Below, in pieces: positions 27,019 through 35,050 of a DNA stretch of 64,000 bases. The translations under genes were made by a program, and so were the position numbers. This DNA is from Longibacter salinarum. GTDB lineage: Bacteria; Bacteroidota; Rhodothermia; Rhodothermales; Salinibacteraceae. The notes under the pieces are model-generated. The model was not told the DNA's origin, made no database searches, and saw nothing but the letters and a program-made list of their open reading frames with translations. The stretch spans positions 310,001-374,000 of the forward strand of contig NZ_PDEQ01000006.1 of assembly GCF_002554795.1 (NCBI RefSeq), read 5' to 3'. The first letter of the stretch is position 1; each line of letters starts with the position of its first letter.

Positions 27019-28230
27019 TTAGTATCGGAATCGTGCCGCGATCCGCGGTTGTTGACGGCGCTCAGCAAAGGCGGGGACGCCGTCCTCGTATGCATACGCA
27101 ACCCCTCCCGTCCGGAGCGTGTGGATCAGTGCAGCGTTGAGGAGATCACCATCCCCTCTGCGGCGATCGACGCGAAGGTGCGGGACGCCATCCTCTCCGA
27201 TATTTCCCCAGACGGGCGGCGCGGCAGCTGAAATAAAAAGCGTGTCGACACGCCCACTAACCGCACCCGAGAGAATGGGACTCAGGCTCGTGCTCCCCCG
27301 TTCGGCAGCGCCTCGAAATCGGTCCATGGCCTCCTCGCGTTCTCGGAGCAAGTCCGTTTGAATGAGCGGCCAGGCAGATGCATGTAGCGCCTGCGTATCC
27401 CACGCTCGATTGGTTCCTTCAGTGTATTCCCCTTCGATTTCCGTGTCGTGGAGCCTGGGATACTGGTTCACCGCCCGGTACAGTCCGCGAAGACGGTCGG
27501 GGCCGGCCAGGAGGAGCGGTCGGAGCGGTACGTCCGGGTCGATGCGTTTCCGGATTTGGTTGTCGATGTACCGAAGAAACTGGAGGATGCCCTCGTTCTT
27601 GTACGCACGATCTCCCGCGTCTTCGTGGCCGAAAAACATCGCAGGGCGCCGTCCGCCTCCACCCTGACCCTGTGCCGGCGTTCCTGTGTGATAGCGTACG
27701 GAGCGGACGGGCTGGTCGAACTGACGAAACTCATCCAGCGTCTGGTACGCATCCGGGCCAAGATCGACGCGCTGTATTGAGTATCGAGTGCCGCGGAACA
27801 GGCCGACGCCGCCTGCGGACAATGCGGCCACGTAGTACGGACGGTCCGGGTAAACATTGGGCCAGATGTAGCGAAGGTCCGGTACGGTATCCACCGCGGC
27901 GTGAAGCGGCGGTGTGAATGGGAGCGACTCGACAATCATCTCTGATGGTGTCAGGATGATCACAATGCCGTCCGCATCCGGGTCAGCTGCACGTGCTGCC
28001 GTGATTTCACCTGCAGCTTGTTCGAGCATCGGGGTGATGTCAGCGGATGCGTGTGTGAACCGTTCGCATTCAATCTCTGCCTGCTCCAGCAGGCCTCGGA
28101 GCTCCTTCTGAAACATGTTGTTTCGGTTCCAGGTGCGCTCAAGGGGCACGTAGATCGAGATCACCACCGGAGCGTCGATCTCAATGAGCGTTTGAATCAG
28201 TCGCTGCGGGTTCGTGGAGGCGTGGGTCAT
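27019..28230 (-). CDS. Bacterial archaeo-eukaryotic release-factor-like protein (baeRF)
   Basis: A 403-residue protein starting at ATG 28230. The first strand VVISIYVPLERTW, the following helical region (FQKELRGLLEQAEIECERF), the YYVAALSAGGVGLFRGTRYS strand pair and the VDTLFISAAA strand near the C-terminus match the architecture of the bacterial eRF1/Pelota-like families described as baeRF. I cannot fix the numbered subfamily. A Gly/Gln-rich loop GTPAQGQGGGGRR (residues 183-195) lies in the middle domain, which in eRF1 carries the GGQ loop used for peptidyl-tRNA hydrolysis. A role in rescue of stalled ribosomes or in stress-time translation is inferred from the family, not shown. Placement between BON and Hsp20 genes supports a stress link. 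Confidence 0.65.
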   Translation of the reverse strand: MTHASTNPQRLIQTLIEIDAPVVISIYVPLERTWNRNNMFQKELRGLLEQAEIECERFTHASADITPMLEQAAGEITAARAADPDADGIVIILTPSEMIVESLPFTPPLHAAVDTVPDLRYIWPNVYPDRPYYVAALSAGGVGLFRGTRYSIQRVDLGPDAYQTLDEFRQFDQPVRSVRYHTGTPAQGQGGGGRRPAMFFGHEDAGDRAYKNEGILQFLRYIDNQIRKRIDPDVPLRPLLLAGPDRLRGLYRAVNQYPRLHDTEIEGEYTEGTNRAWDTQALHASAWPLIQTDLLREREEAMDRFRGAAERGSTSLSPILSGAVSGRVDTLFISAAAPPVWGNIGEDGVPHLRVDRRRGDGDLLNAALIHTLRTGGVAYAYEDGVPAFAERRQQPRIAARFRY

Positions 28231-28359
28231 GTTGTGTCTTCCTGTAACAGAACGGAAGAAGAGAGGCAAGGAGAGCAAAGAGGGCTGGCGCTGATGACGA
28301 TTCTTGAGGATGGACGCAGAATCGGACCGTACGTGCACATCGTTCGTCGGCGCGTTTGA

Positions 28360-29034
28360 TCAGGCAGCCACGCCGCGGCCGACGACGAGTTTGTTCGTTA
28401 CGTCCGTGATTCCGGGCGAAGCCCAGACGGCCCGCTCGATGTCTTCACGGTCCGCCCATGAGCGTACCGTTCCGGTGAGCGTTACGGCCGAACCGGCGAT
28501 CTCGATATCGATGCCCGCCGCTTCCTTGTCGACCCTGCGTTCGAGGGCGGTTCGAATGCGACCCCGAAGGTTTGCGGGCGTGGTTGCGGGTTTCACTGTC
28601 AGGTTGTTCTGAATCTCGCGTACGCCGCGAATGTATCGAACCGTTTCCTCCGCGCGGCGCCGTTGATAGTGCCAGTCGACCGACCCATCCAGAGTCACGC
28701 GACCGTCGTTGACACTGATCTGGACGTCCTGGTCGGACAACTGAACGTGGTCGTTGATGCGGCTGAGCGCGGCTTTTGCAATGTCTGTGTCGGTTCGCTT
28801 ATGGGCGGAGACGAGCGTGACCTCGATTTCATTGGCGAGACCCTTCACCCCGGCGACGCTCAGAGCCGTTTTCTCCGCCTGGCGTTTCTCCGCAAGCGTA
28901 ATGACGTGCCCCGTAAGCGTGACGACGCCGCTCGATACGGTCACCCCAATGTTGTTCGAGTCGATGCTGGGTTCCCAGTCGAGCGCATCGATCACGTGCT
29001 GTCGTAGTTCTTTGTCGCGCTTCTTGATCGCCAT
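28360..29034 (-). CDS. Triple-BON-domain protein, copy 2
   Basis: A 224-residue protein, exactly the length of copy 1 at 15640-16314. Start at ATG 29034 aligns its MAIKKRDKELRQHVIDALDW with MSITKADKEMRAEVLDALDW of copy 1. Three BON repeats are present with VSSGVVTLTGHV, VNDGRVTLDGSV and IAGSAVTLTGTV as the central strands. Similarity extends through all three repeats (for example DTDIAKAA and YQRxRAxExVR are shared), so the two are paralogues. No signal peptide is visible. It is the first gene of the BON, baeRF, Hsp20 series and is divergent from the PRPP synthase gene, with which it shares a 442-base promoter region. Confidence 0.9.
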   Translation of the reverse strand: MAIKKRDKELRQHVIDALDWEPSIDSNNIGVTVSSGVVTLTGHVITLAEKRQAEKTALSVAGVKGLANEIEVTLVSAHKRTDTDIAKAALSRINDHVQLSDQDVQISVNDGRVTLDGSVDWHYQRRRAEETVRYIRGVREIQNNLTVKPATTPANLRGRIRTALERRVDKEAAGIDIEIAGSAVTLTGTVRSWADREDIERAVWASPGITDVTNKLVVGRGVAA

Positions 29035-29476
29035 GGGTGCGTACGCTCTGAGAATTGAATGGTGGTCAACTGCGAAGTAAAGAGAGGTCGTGCGTAGACC
29101 TCTGGAGTGTGAAACTGCTCCTGACAGGCATCTGCAGCGTAGCACGATTTCATACCACGACACCCATCGTTCTGGGACAGAAGCGGTCAGGCAGGATCGG
29201 AATGTGAACGGGGGCATCGTTGCAGCACGACACCATCGGGATGCGGAAGGCCAACAGCGTGCTTGAGAGATGCAGATCTCCGTCTTCAAATGATTGAGGT
29301 CGTTCGTCGGAAAGCGATTGAACCTTAGTGTCAGGTCCGTTTGCGCCCGAGGGGACTTGACCGATCAGACGAATGGGGTCATGCGCATTCCTTGATAGCC
29401 TTTTCCGAAGAAACCGAGGTGTAGCGGCAGGATCGTGCAAACGCCTCATCTACACGAATAAGGTTGGGTCGCATCC
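29035..29476. other. Divergent promoter region of BON copy 2 and PRPP synthase
   Basis: 442 bases between divergent genes. A perfect inverted repeat GAGGTC, seven bases, GACCTC lies at 29084-29102, 50 bases upstream of the BON start, and could be an operator or leader hairpin. Two similar copies of ACGACACC(C)ATCG occur near 29157 and 29227. A possible frame on the minus strand at 29150-29449 is not protein-like. No promoter hexamers stand out. Confidence 0.4.
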
Positions 29477-30508
29477 ATGATTGCATCCGCTCAGTCTTTT
29501 CCACTTCACGTGTTCGCGATGAACACGAGTCGCCGCCTCGGTGAAGAGGTGGCGAGGAGCCTCGGGTCGTCGCTCAGTCCACACGAAGAACGAGAGTTCG
29601 AAGCGGGCGAGCACAAGTCGCGGCCATTACGGAGCGTGCGGGGGGCGGACGTGTACGTGATCAGCAGCTTAGACGGAGAAAAGGGGGCGAGTGCAAACGA
29701 CAAACTGCTCCGAATGCTTTTCTTTATCGGCGCGCTCAACGATGCCCGAGCGGCCCGCGTCACCGCGATCGTCCCGTATCTCTGCTATTCTCGAAAGGAT
29801 CGCCGCACGAAGGTGCGAGACCCCGTCACGACCCGTTATGTTGCGCGTCTATTCGAAGCGGTGGGTACCGACGTGGTGCTGACGGTTGACGTGCATAACG
29901 TGTCGGCGTTTGAGAACGCGTTCTCTTGTCCGACGGAGCATATCACAGCGATTCCGACTCTCATCGAACGCATTCGGCAGCGCGGAATTTCGCTGCCGGT
30001 CACGGTCGTCTCTCCGGACGTGGGCGGGGCGAAGCGGGCCGAAGCGTGTCGGAAGCATCTCGCCGCACACCTCGGTGACGACGTGCCCCTCGCGTTTGTC
30101 GAAAAGGAACGAAGTGAAGGCATCGTTCGGGGCGGTTCGGTGGTCGGGCGCGTCCAGGGGCGAACGGTTGTGATTGTTGACGACCTGATCAGTTCGGGGA
30201 CCACACTGGTTCAGGCGGCGCGAGCCTGTCGAGCACAGGGAGCAAACAGTGTGATCGCGGCTGTTACGCACGGGTTGTTCGCTCCCGAAGCCGGGGTAAC
30301 CCTCGCGCATCCGAGCCTGGACGCGGTATACGTGACCAATTCGGTGTCGGCATCCCGGCTACCCACGGGCCACTGCCGGACGAAGGTCGTTCGTGTCGAC
30401 ATTTCGCGACTGCTCGCGGAGGTCATCCACCGGATGCACAACGACGACTCGCTGAGTCACATGACGGATGTGTACGTGCCGGAGCGCAAAGTGGTATCTG
30501 CCGAGTGA
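29477..30508 (+). CDS. Ribose-phosphate pyrophosphokinase (PRPP synthase), divergent
   Basis: A 343-residue member of the PRPP synthase family, which makes PRPP from ribose 5-phosphate and ATP. The N-terminal half keeps the RGADVYVISSL strand, the Arg/Lys-rich ATP-site loop in YLCYSRKDRRTKVRDPVTTR and the metal-binding VDVHN. The C-terminal half keeps SPDVGGAKRAEACRKH and the PRPP-binding loop VVIVDDLISSGTTLVQAA. It is about 28 residues longer than the canonical bacterial enzyme and diverges in several loops (ISSGTT instead of the usual I-D-T-A/G-GT). It is probably a second, accessory copy as seen in stress loci of other phyla. It may provide PRPP for the phosphoribosyltransferase at 31630-32343. 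Confidence 0.82.
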   Translation: MIASAQSFPLHVFAMNTSRRLGEEVARSLGSSLSPHEEREFEAGEHKSRPLRSVRGADVYVISSLDGEKGASANDKLLRMLFFIGALNDARAARVTAIVPYLCYSRKDRRTKVRDPVTTRYVARLFEAVGTDVVLTVDVHNVSAFENAFSCPTEHITAIPTLIERIRQRGISLPVTVVSPDVGGAKRAEACRKHLAAHLGDDVPLAFVEKERSEGIVRGGSVVGRVQGRTVVIVDDLISSGTTLVQAARACRAQGANSVIAAVTHGLFAPEAGVTLAHPSLDAVYVTNSVSASRLPTGHCRTKVVRVDISRLLAEVIHRMHNDDSLSHMTDVYVPERKVVSAE

Positions 30509-30564
30509 GCGTCGCGAGCATGTGCAGGCACCAGAGAGCGGGATCCATTGCTGGTTTGCACGCG

Positions 30565-31599
30565 CTACGGCTTGGCTCGCTCCATCTCTGCAACGGTCGT
30601 GAGGAGGTAGCGCTCTGCTTCGTTTCGCCAGTGTGCGGCGTCCACGTCGTCGCCGTCATCGAGATGCCAGATAGCTAGGCGTGCGCGCGTACACGCTTCC
30701 TGTGCCTGATAAAATGAGATCAGGGAGGGAGTCGGGTGGTCGCCGGTAATATCGGAATAGACATCGAACAATTCGGGGCCGACCCACTCGGCGCCCAGCT
30801 GCGTGCACTCCATCGACAAAAACGACAACTCGTCGGCAGGGTCTAGCAGTCGCAGACCGCGGTCGAACGCGATGCAGTCGATCACGAGTGGATACGGCTG
30901 CAAGTAGACGTGCTCCGGGCGGAGGTCGCCATGTCCATCAACAACCCGCGATGCGCGCGCCGAGAGGTCGCTTGCATGCCCGTCGATGTGGTTGCGTAAC
31001 CGCTCGGTGGCGTCAGATATCAGAGAGGCGTTCAGGGCGTAGGCAGGCGTGCGAAGGACGTCTTCGTTGAAGTCGAGTCGGCTGTGAAAGCGTTCGATGT
31101 ACGCCGATGGATTGAGGCCAACGGTAGGGGAGTCCCTGTAAAACCGGGAGAGTCGATCTGCCACCGCACGAATGTGGGATCGCGTGAGCGAATCCGCCTC
31201 GATGTGCGCATGAACGGATGCATGGCCCGGAACCCGACGCATGTGAACGACCCAATCCACAACGTCGCCGTCTTCGTTCAGGCGCAACGCACCATCCGGG
31301 CCACGCGTGATACGTTGGACGCCTCGATAGATGGTAGGGGCCAGCCGCCGATTGAGTCGAACTTCCGCGAACGCATCGTGACGCCGCGCTGCTCGCGTGC
31401 TGTAATCCATCCCGGGACGCTTAATGCACTTCTTGAGCTTGTACGCCTCATCGCCGACCAGGAAAACCCACGCCATGTGCGTTTCAATGGTGGTCACCGG
31501 AGCGTCTTTGCCCGGATATGTCGAGGGATCACTGAGAAAATCCACCTCATCCTGAATGGTTGGGGATCCGCAAGGAGAGTCATTCAGCCGATTGGACAT
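30565..31599 (-). CDS. COG2187-type aminoglycoside-phosphotransferase-like kinase
   Basis: A 344-residue protein of the APH/choline-kinase fold. The phosphate-anchoring segment THMAWVFLVGDEAYKLKKCI holds the ATP-site lysine. The catalytic loop is HGDLRPEHVYL, and the metal-binding Asp lies in IDCIAFDRGLRLLDPADEL. These phrases are typical of the COG2187 kinase family. Many members are fused at the C-terminus to a P-loop nucleotide kinase (about 500 residues in all); here only the first half exists and the protein ends cleanly (YLLTTVAEMERAKP). The substrate is unknown. It lies 30 bases after the phosphoribosyltransferase gene, so the two form an operon that converges on the PRPP synthase gene. 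Confidence 0.8.
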   Translation of the reverse strand: MSNRLNDSPCGSPTIQDEVDFLSDPSTYPGKDAPVTTIETHMAWVFLVGDEAYKLKKCIKRPGMDYSTRAARRHDAFAEVRLNRRLAPTIYRGVQRITRGPDGALRLNEDGDVVDWVVHMRRVPGHASVHAHIEADSLTRSHIRAVADRLSRFYRDSPTVGLNPSAYIERFHSRLDFNEDVLRTPAYALNASLISDATERLRNHIDGHASDLSARASRVVDGHGDLRPEHVYLQPYPLVIDCIAFDRGLRLLDPADELSFLSMECTQLGAEWVGPELFDVYSDITGDHPTPSLISFYQAQEACTRARLAIWHLDDGDDVDAAHWRNEAERYLLTTVAEMERAKP

Positions 31600-31629
31600 C
31601 GTCTGCGGATTCGGGATGAGAGGGTCGCG

Positions 31630-32343
31630 TTAAGCCTCGCGTGTTTGATTGCGTGATGCCTTACTTGTTTCTGCCCGTGCTGTGGCGGATGCGTCGCTAA
31701 GGGCCGCGAGTACGTCTTCGTCCGATGTCTGCGGAAAGTCGCTGTACCAGGCGCCGATCGCGACGAGATTACGGGTCGTTATTGGGCAGACGAACCCGTC
31801 GAGAAGCGGGCGAATTCGGTTTGCGGAGTCCTCGGCTGCAACGGGCACGGCCATGATGATCGTGTTCGGGTTGTGCATTCGAAGCGACCGAATTGCAGCT
31901 TCAGCCGTCAGTCCCGTCGCCAGCCCATCATCCACGAGGATGATATTGCTCCCGCCGATGTCGTAATTCGATATCGATCGAAATGACTGTGCAGTGCGGT
32001 AGCGGTTGATTCGCCGATTTAGTTCGGCAAACTCCCGCTTTGCAACAGCCTCGATTGTGGTTTCCGAGAGTCGCGCCGAGCGGATCAGCGACTCGTCGAA
32101 TACCATCACGTCGTCGGAGGAGATCGCACCAAACGCCAGCTCCGGTTGTTGCGGGAGTCCGAGTTTTCGAACAGCCCAGATGTCAAGAGGGGCGTTTAGG
32201 GCGCGGGCGACCTCCGCAGCAACGATCACGCCGCCACGGGGAAGGCCGAGCACGATCGGATTCATTCGATGATACGACTCAAGCTCCCGGGCCAGGTACT
32301 GTCCGGCCTCTTGTCGATTTGTATAGCGATAAGGAACGGCCAT
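31630..32343 (-). CDS. COG1926-type phosphoribosyltransferase
   Basis: A 237-residue type I phosphoribosyltransferase-like protein. It opens with YTNRQEAGQYLARELESY, then VLGLPRGGVIVAAEVARAL and DIWAVRKLGLPQQPELAFGA, all hallmarks of the COG1926 family. The PRPP-binding loop is NIILVDDGLATGLTAEAA. Members occur widely beside Hsp20, universal stress and PRPP synthase genes in dormancy and low-oxygen regions; some are fused to dienelactone hydrolase, which is not the case here. The base or acceptor is unknown. Conserved loops are intact, so an active enzyme is expected. Confidence 0.85.
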   Translation of the reverse strand: MAVPYRYTNRQEAGQYLARELESYHRMNPIVLGLPRGGVIVAAEVARALNAPLDIWAVRKLGLPQQPELAFGAISSDDVMVFDESLIRSARLSETTIEAVAKREFAELNRRINRYRTAQSFRSISNYDIGGSNIILVDDGLATGLTAEAAIRSLRMHNPNTIIMAVPVAAEDSANRIRPLLDGFVCPITTRNLVAIGAWYSDFPQTSDEDVLAALSDASATARAETSKASRNQTREA

Positions 32344-32829
32344 CGTGCGCTTCGCTGTCGATCTTTAAAAAATGTCGTGCGCCTCACCATTCTGCACGGA
32401 GTTCCTTCGGTAGTTCGAGGTGGAAGGTGAGCCTCCGCGTCTTACGACAGCGCGACGGCATCGTGGCTATTGCTACGAGAGTGAGATCAAGCCCGTGGGA
32501 AGCATGTCTCTTTTTATCGAACCTCGCTGGTCCTGACGCGCTCGAACCTAACCAGAACGGACAGTGGTGGCAGGACATCGTAGCAATAGGATGTAGAGCA
32601 AACGATGGTCGGGTGTAGAAATGAGGGTCTCGCGGCGGTTTGTTTGGTCATCTGCCTCAAGGCGCGTCTGCTACAACGGGCATCAAATGAGGTAACAATT
32701 GACGTCATTGATATTCGGTCGCCCCCGTCTGCTTGGCGGCCGACGGTGGTCATACACTCGAGCCCCGGTGACACCGAGAGAGTTGACTCGGGGTCCACCG
32801 GGGCTCGAATGAACGGGGGTAGGTTGGGG
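32344..32829. other. Intergenic stretch with a long hairpin
   Basis: 486 bases between the phosphoribosyltransferase start and the S9 peptidase stop, both on the minus strand. It holds the promoter of the phosphoribosyltransferase-kinase operon and a 13-base-pair hairpin at 32758-32808. Open frames on both strands (for example 32514-32879 minus) lack protein-like composition. Confidence 0.4.
32758..32808 (-). terminator. Long GC-rich hairpin after the S9 peptidase gene
   Basis: Arms of 13 bases (TCGAGCCCCGGTG at 32758-32770 and its exact complement at 32796-32808) enclose a loop that itself can pair CCGAG with CTCGG. It starts 22 bases after the stop codon of the minus-strand peptidase gene. 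A T-run does not follow on either strand, so if it terminates transcription it would do so without the usual tract. Confidence 0.5.
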
Positions 32830-34851
32830 TTAGCGATATCTCTTGAACCACGCGAGCGTGTAGGCCACTTTCGCAGCAAGCTGACTCGGCCGGGAGGCGA
32901 TGTGGTGCGACGCGCCGGGGATTTCCACGTGAGCAGTTTCGATCTGGCGAATCTTTAGCGCATGGTACAGCTGAAGAGCCTCCGAAGGCGGCGTCCGAAG
33001 ATCCTCGGATCCGACCATAGTCATCGTCGGCGTCTCGATCTGGCCGGCGAGAGAGATCGGGGATTCTTCGAGGTATTTCTCTGGGTTCTCCCACGCGTAG
33101 CCGGGGTAGCGGTAATGCGCGTAACCGTAGTAATTGTCTGCCACCAGCGTCTTACTGTACCAGTTCATGACGGGCTTCGTCACGACAGCGGCGCGGAACC
33201 GATTTGTCTTGCCCACGATCCATGCGGTCATCGTGCCACCGGCGCTTCCCCCGGTGACGTACAGCTGGTCGGTGTCGACACTACCGGTTTCGATCGCAGC
33301 GTCCACGCCGGTCATGAGATCACCGTAATCTCCCCCCGGATAGTCGTGGTAGAGCAGGTTGGCGAATTCTTGTCCGTAGCCCGTGCTTCCCCGCGGATTC
33401 GCGTAGAGGACGACGTAGCCAGCCGCGGCATACAGCTGTATTTCGGCAGAGAAGGTGGGGCCGTAGCTTGTGATTGGGCCACCGTGAATCTCAAGGAGAA
33501 GGGGATACGTCTCATCCGCGTCAAAATTCGGCGGGCGCACGACCCAGCCCTGGATGGAACGTCCGTCTGCGGAGGTCCAGGTCAGTTCCTCAACCTCGCC
33601 AAGCGTACGGTGCGGGAGCAGGTCCTTGTTGAGTGCCGTGATGACGGACGGAGACGCATCGGCCTGCACGGTTGCTACGTCCGCAGGTCGCTCGGAGGTG
33701 GCATGCGTGAACGCGATGATCCCATCGTCCGATACGGAAAACGATCCGCCGGTGTAAGGACGGCCAATCGATGTGCCCCCGACATTGCCCGTGATCTCTT
33801 GCGTTTCTCCGTCCATCCCGATGTACGCTACCTTCGTATCCCCAGACTCGAGATACGAGACGTACAGACCGTTTCCATCGGCGGCCCACGTTGCGCTCGA
33901 AATGCTCTTGTCGAGGTCGGCCGTCAGTGAGCGACGGTTTGAGTCGTCGAGGTCCTGAATGTAAAGCTGCGTGTTCTGGAACGTTTGCACCTGATCATCG
34001 AATCCGAGGAAGGCGATTTTGCTACCATCGGGCGAAACGGCGGGCGCGTAGTCCGGCCCGTCTCGATCGGTGAGTTGCGTAATCGCGTCCGACTTGAGGT
34101 CCACGCGGTACAGCTCCGACTCTCGCCGGTCATGGGCCCAATCATCGGATCGGTCGGCGGAAAAAATGAGGCCACTTCCGTCTGGAAGCCAGGTGGGGGC
34201 CGAACGATGATGAAAGTCTTCCGTCGTGATTTGTCGTGCTGCGCCGCCTTCCGTGGGGATTACGAAAAGGTGGTCGTAGCCTGGCTCAAGGTACCCTCGA
34301 CCGTCGGCCTGATGACGTAGCCGAGTGAGAACGCGCGGCTTATCTGCCCATTCAGCGTTTTTTGGCGCGTCGGGCATCTCTGCGTCGAGGGACGGTGCGT
34401 CTTCCGGTACGAGCATCGAAAACGCGATGTGTTCCCCGTCGGGCGACCAGCGGAGCCCAGACGGTGAACGGTTCAGTTGGGTGAGCCGCGTCGCCATGCC
34501 GGTATCGAAGTCGTACACATAAATCTCGCTTCCTTCGTCGGTCCCGGCCGTAAACGCGACCCGGCTGCCGTCCGGAGACCAGCGCGGACTCGATTCCGAG
34601 ACGTCCATACCCGTCAGCTTGCGATTCGAGTCCCCGTTCGTGCCGACGACCCACAGCCGAGACTGCCGTCGATCCTTCATCTTGTCCATGCTCATTCGCT
34701 TGTAGACGACGCGCTCGCCATCGGGCGAAATCTGAGGATCGGATGCCCATTCGAGGTCAAAGACATCGTCAGCCGTAAAGGTATTGGTGGACTGTCCGAC
34801 GGCCGAAAACGGCAGCATACAACACAGCAACGCGGCAAAAAGGATGCGCAT
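32830..34851 (-). CDS. S9-family prolyl oligopeptidase / acylaminoacyl peptidase
   Basis: A 673-residue secreted serine peptidase. ATG 34851 gives the signal peptide MRILFAALLCCMLPFSAVGQ; the longer frame adds 35 unlikely residues. An N-terminal beta-propeller shows repeated W-S-P-D-G strands (PRWSPDGSRVAF, LRWSPDGEHIAF, PAVSPDGSKIAF). The alpha/beta-hydrolase domain has the oxyanion region LLEIHGGPITSYG, the nucleophile in VTGGSAGGTMTAW, the Asp in GSEDLRTPPSEA and the His in PGASHHI. It degrades peptides in the periplasm or outside the cell. It is a single-gene unit and ends at the hairpin at 32758-32808. Confidence 0.93.
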   Translation of the reverse strand: MRILFAALLCCMLPFSAVGQSTNTFTADDVFDLEWASDPQISPDGERVVYKRMSMDKMKDRRQSRLWVVGTNGDSNRKLTGMDVSESSPRWSPDGSRVAFTAGTDEGSEIYVYDFDTGMATRLTQLNRSPSGLRWSPDGEHIAFSMLVPEDAPSLDAEMPDAPKNAEWADKPRVLTRLRHQADGRGYLEPGYDHLFVIPTEGGAARQITTEDFHHRSAPTWLPDGSGLIFSADRSDDWAHDRRESELYRVDLKSDAITQLTDRDGPDYAPAVSPDGSKIAFLGFDDQVQTFQNTQLYIQDLDDSNRRSLTADLDKSISSATWAADGNGLYVSYLESGDTKVAYIGMDGETQEITGNVGGTSIGRPYTGGSFSVSDDGIIAFTHATSERPADVATVQADASPSVITALNKDLLPHRTLGEVEELTWTSADGRSIQGWVVRPPNFDADETYPLLLEIHGGPITSYGPTFSAEIQLYAAAGYVVLYANPRGSTGYGQEFANLLYHDYPGGDYGDLMTGVDAAIETGSVDTDQLYVTGGSAGGTMTAWIVGKTNRFRAAVVTKPVMNWYSKTLVADNYYGYAHYRYPGYAWENPEKYLEESPISLAGQIETPTMTMVGSEDLRTPPSEALQLYHALKIRQIETAHVEIPGASHHIASRPSQLAAKVAYTLAWFKRYR

Positions 34852-35050
34852 AGGAGGGAGGGGGAGAGGAGAGGCGGGCGACGGGACAATGAGCTGTCGT
34901 ATGGGAACCAAAGTCATAAGCGCGGCCCCCACGTGCAAGTTATTGATGCAGAACAACCGCCTGAAAATGGTGATAATCGGTGTGTTGCCGAACGCTTCAG
35001 TGTATTACTCGTATCGCGAATAGATTTTTTCGACCCAACCCTTCCTTCCC

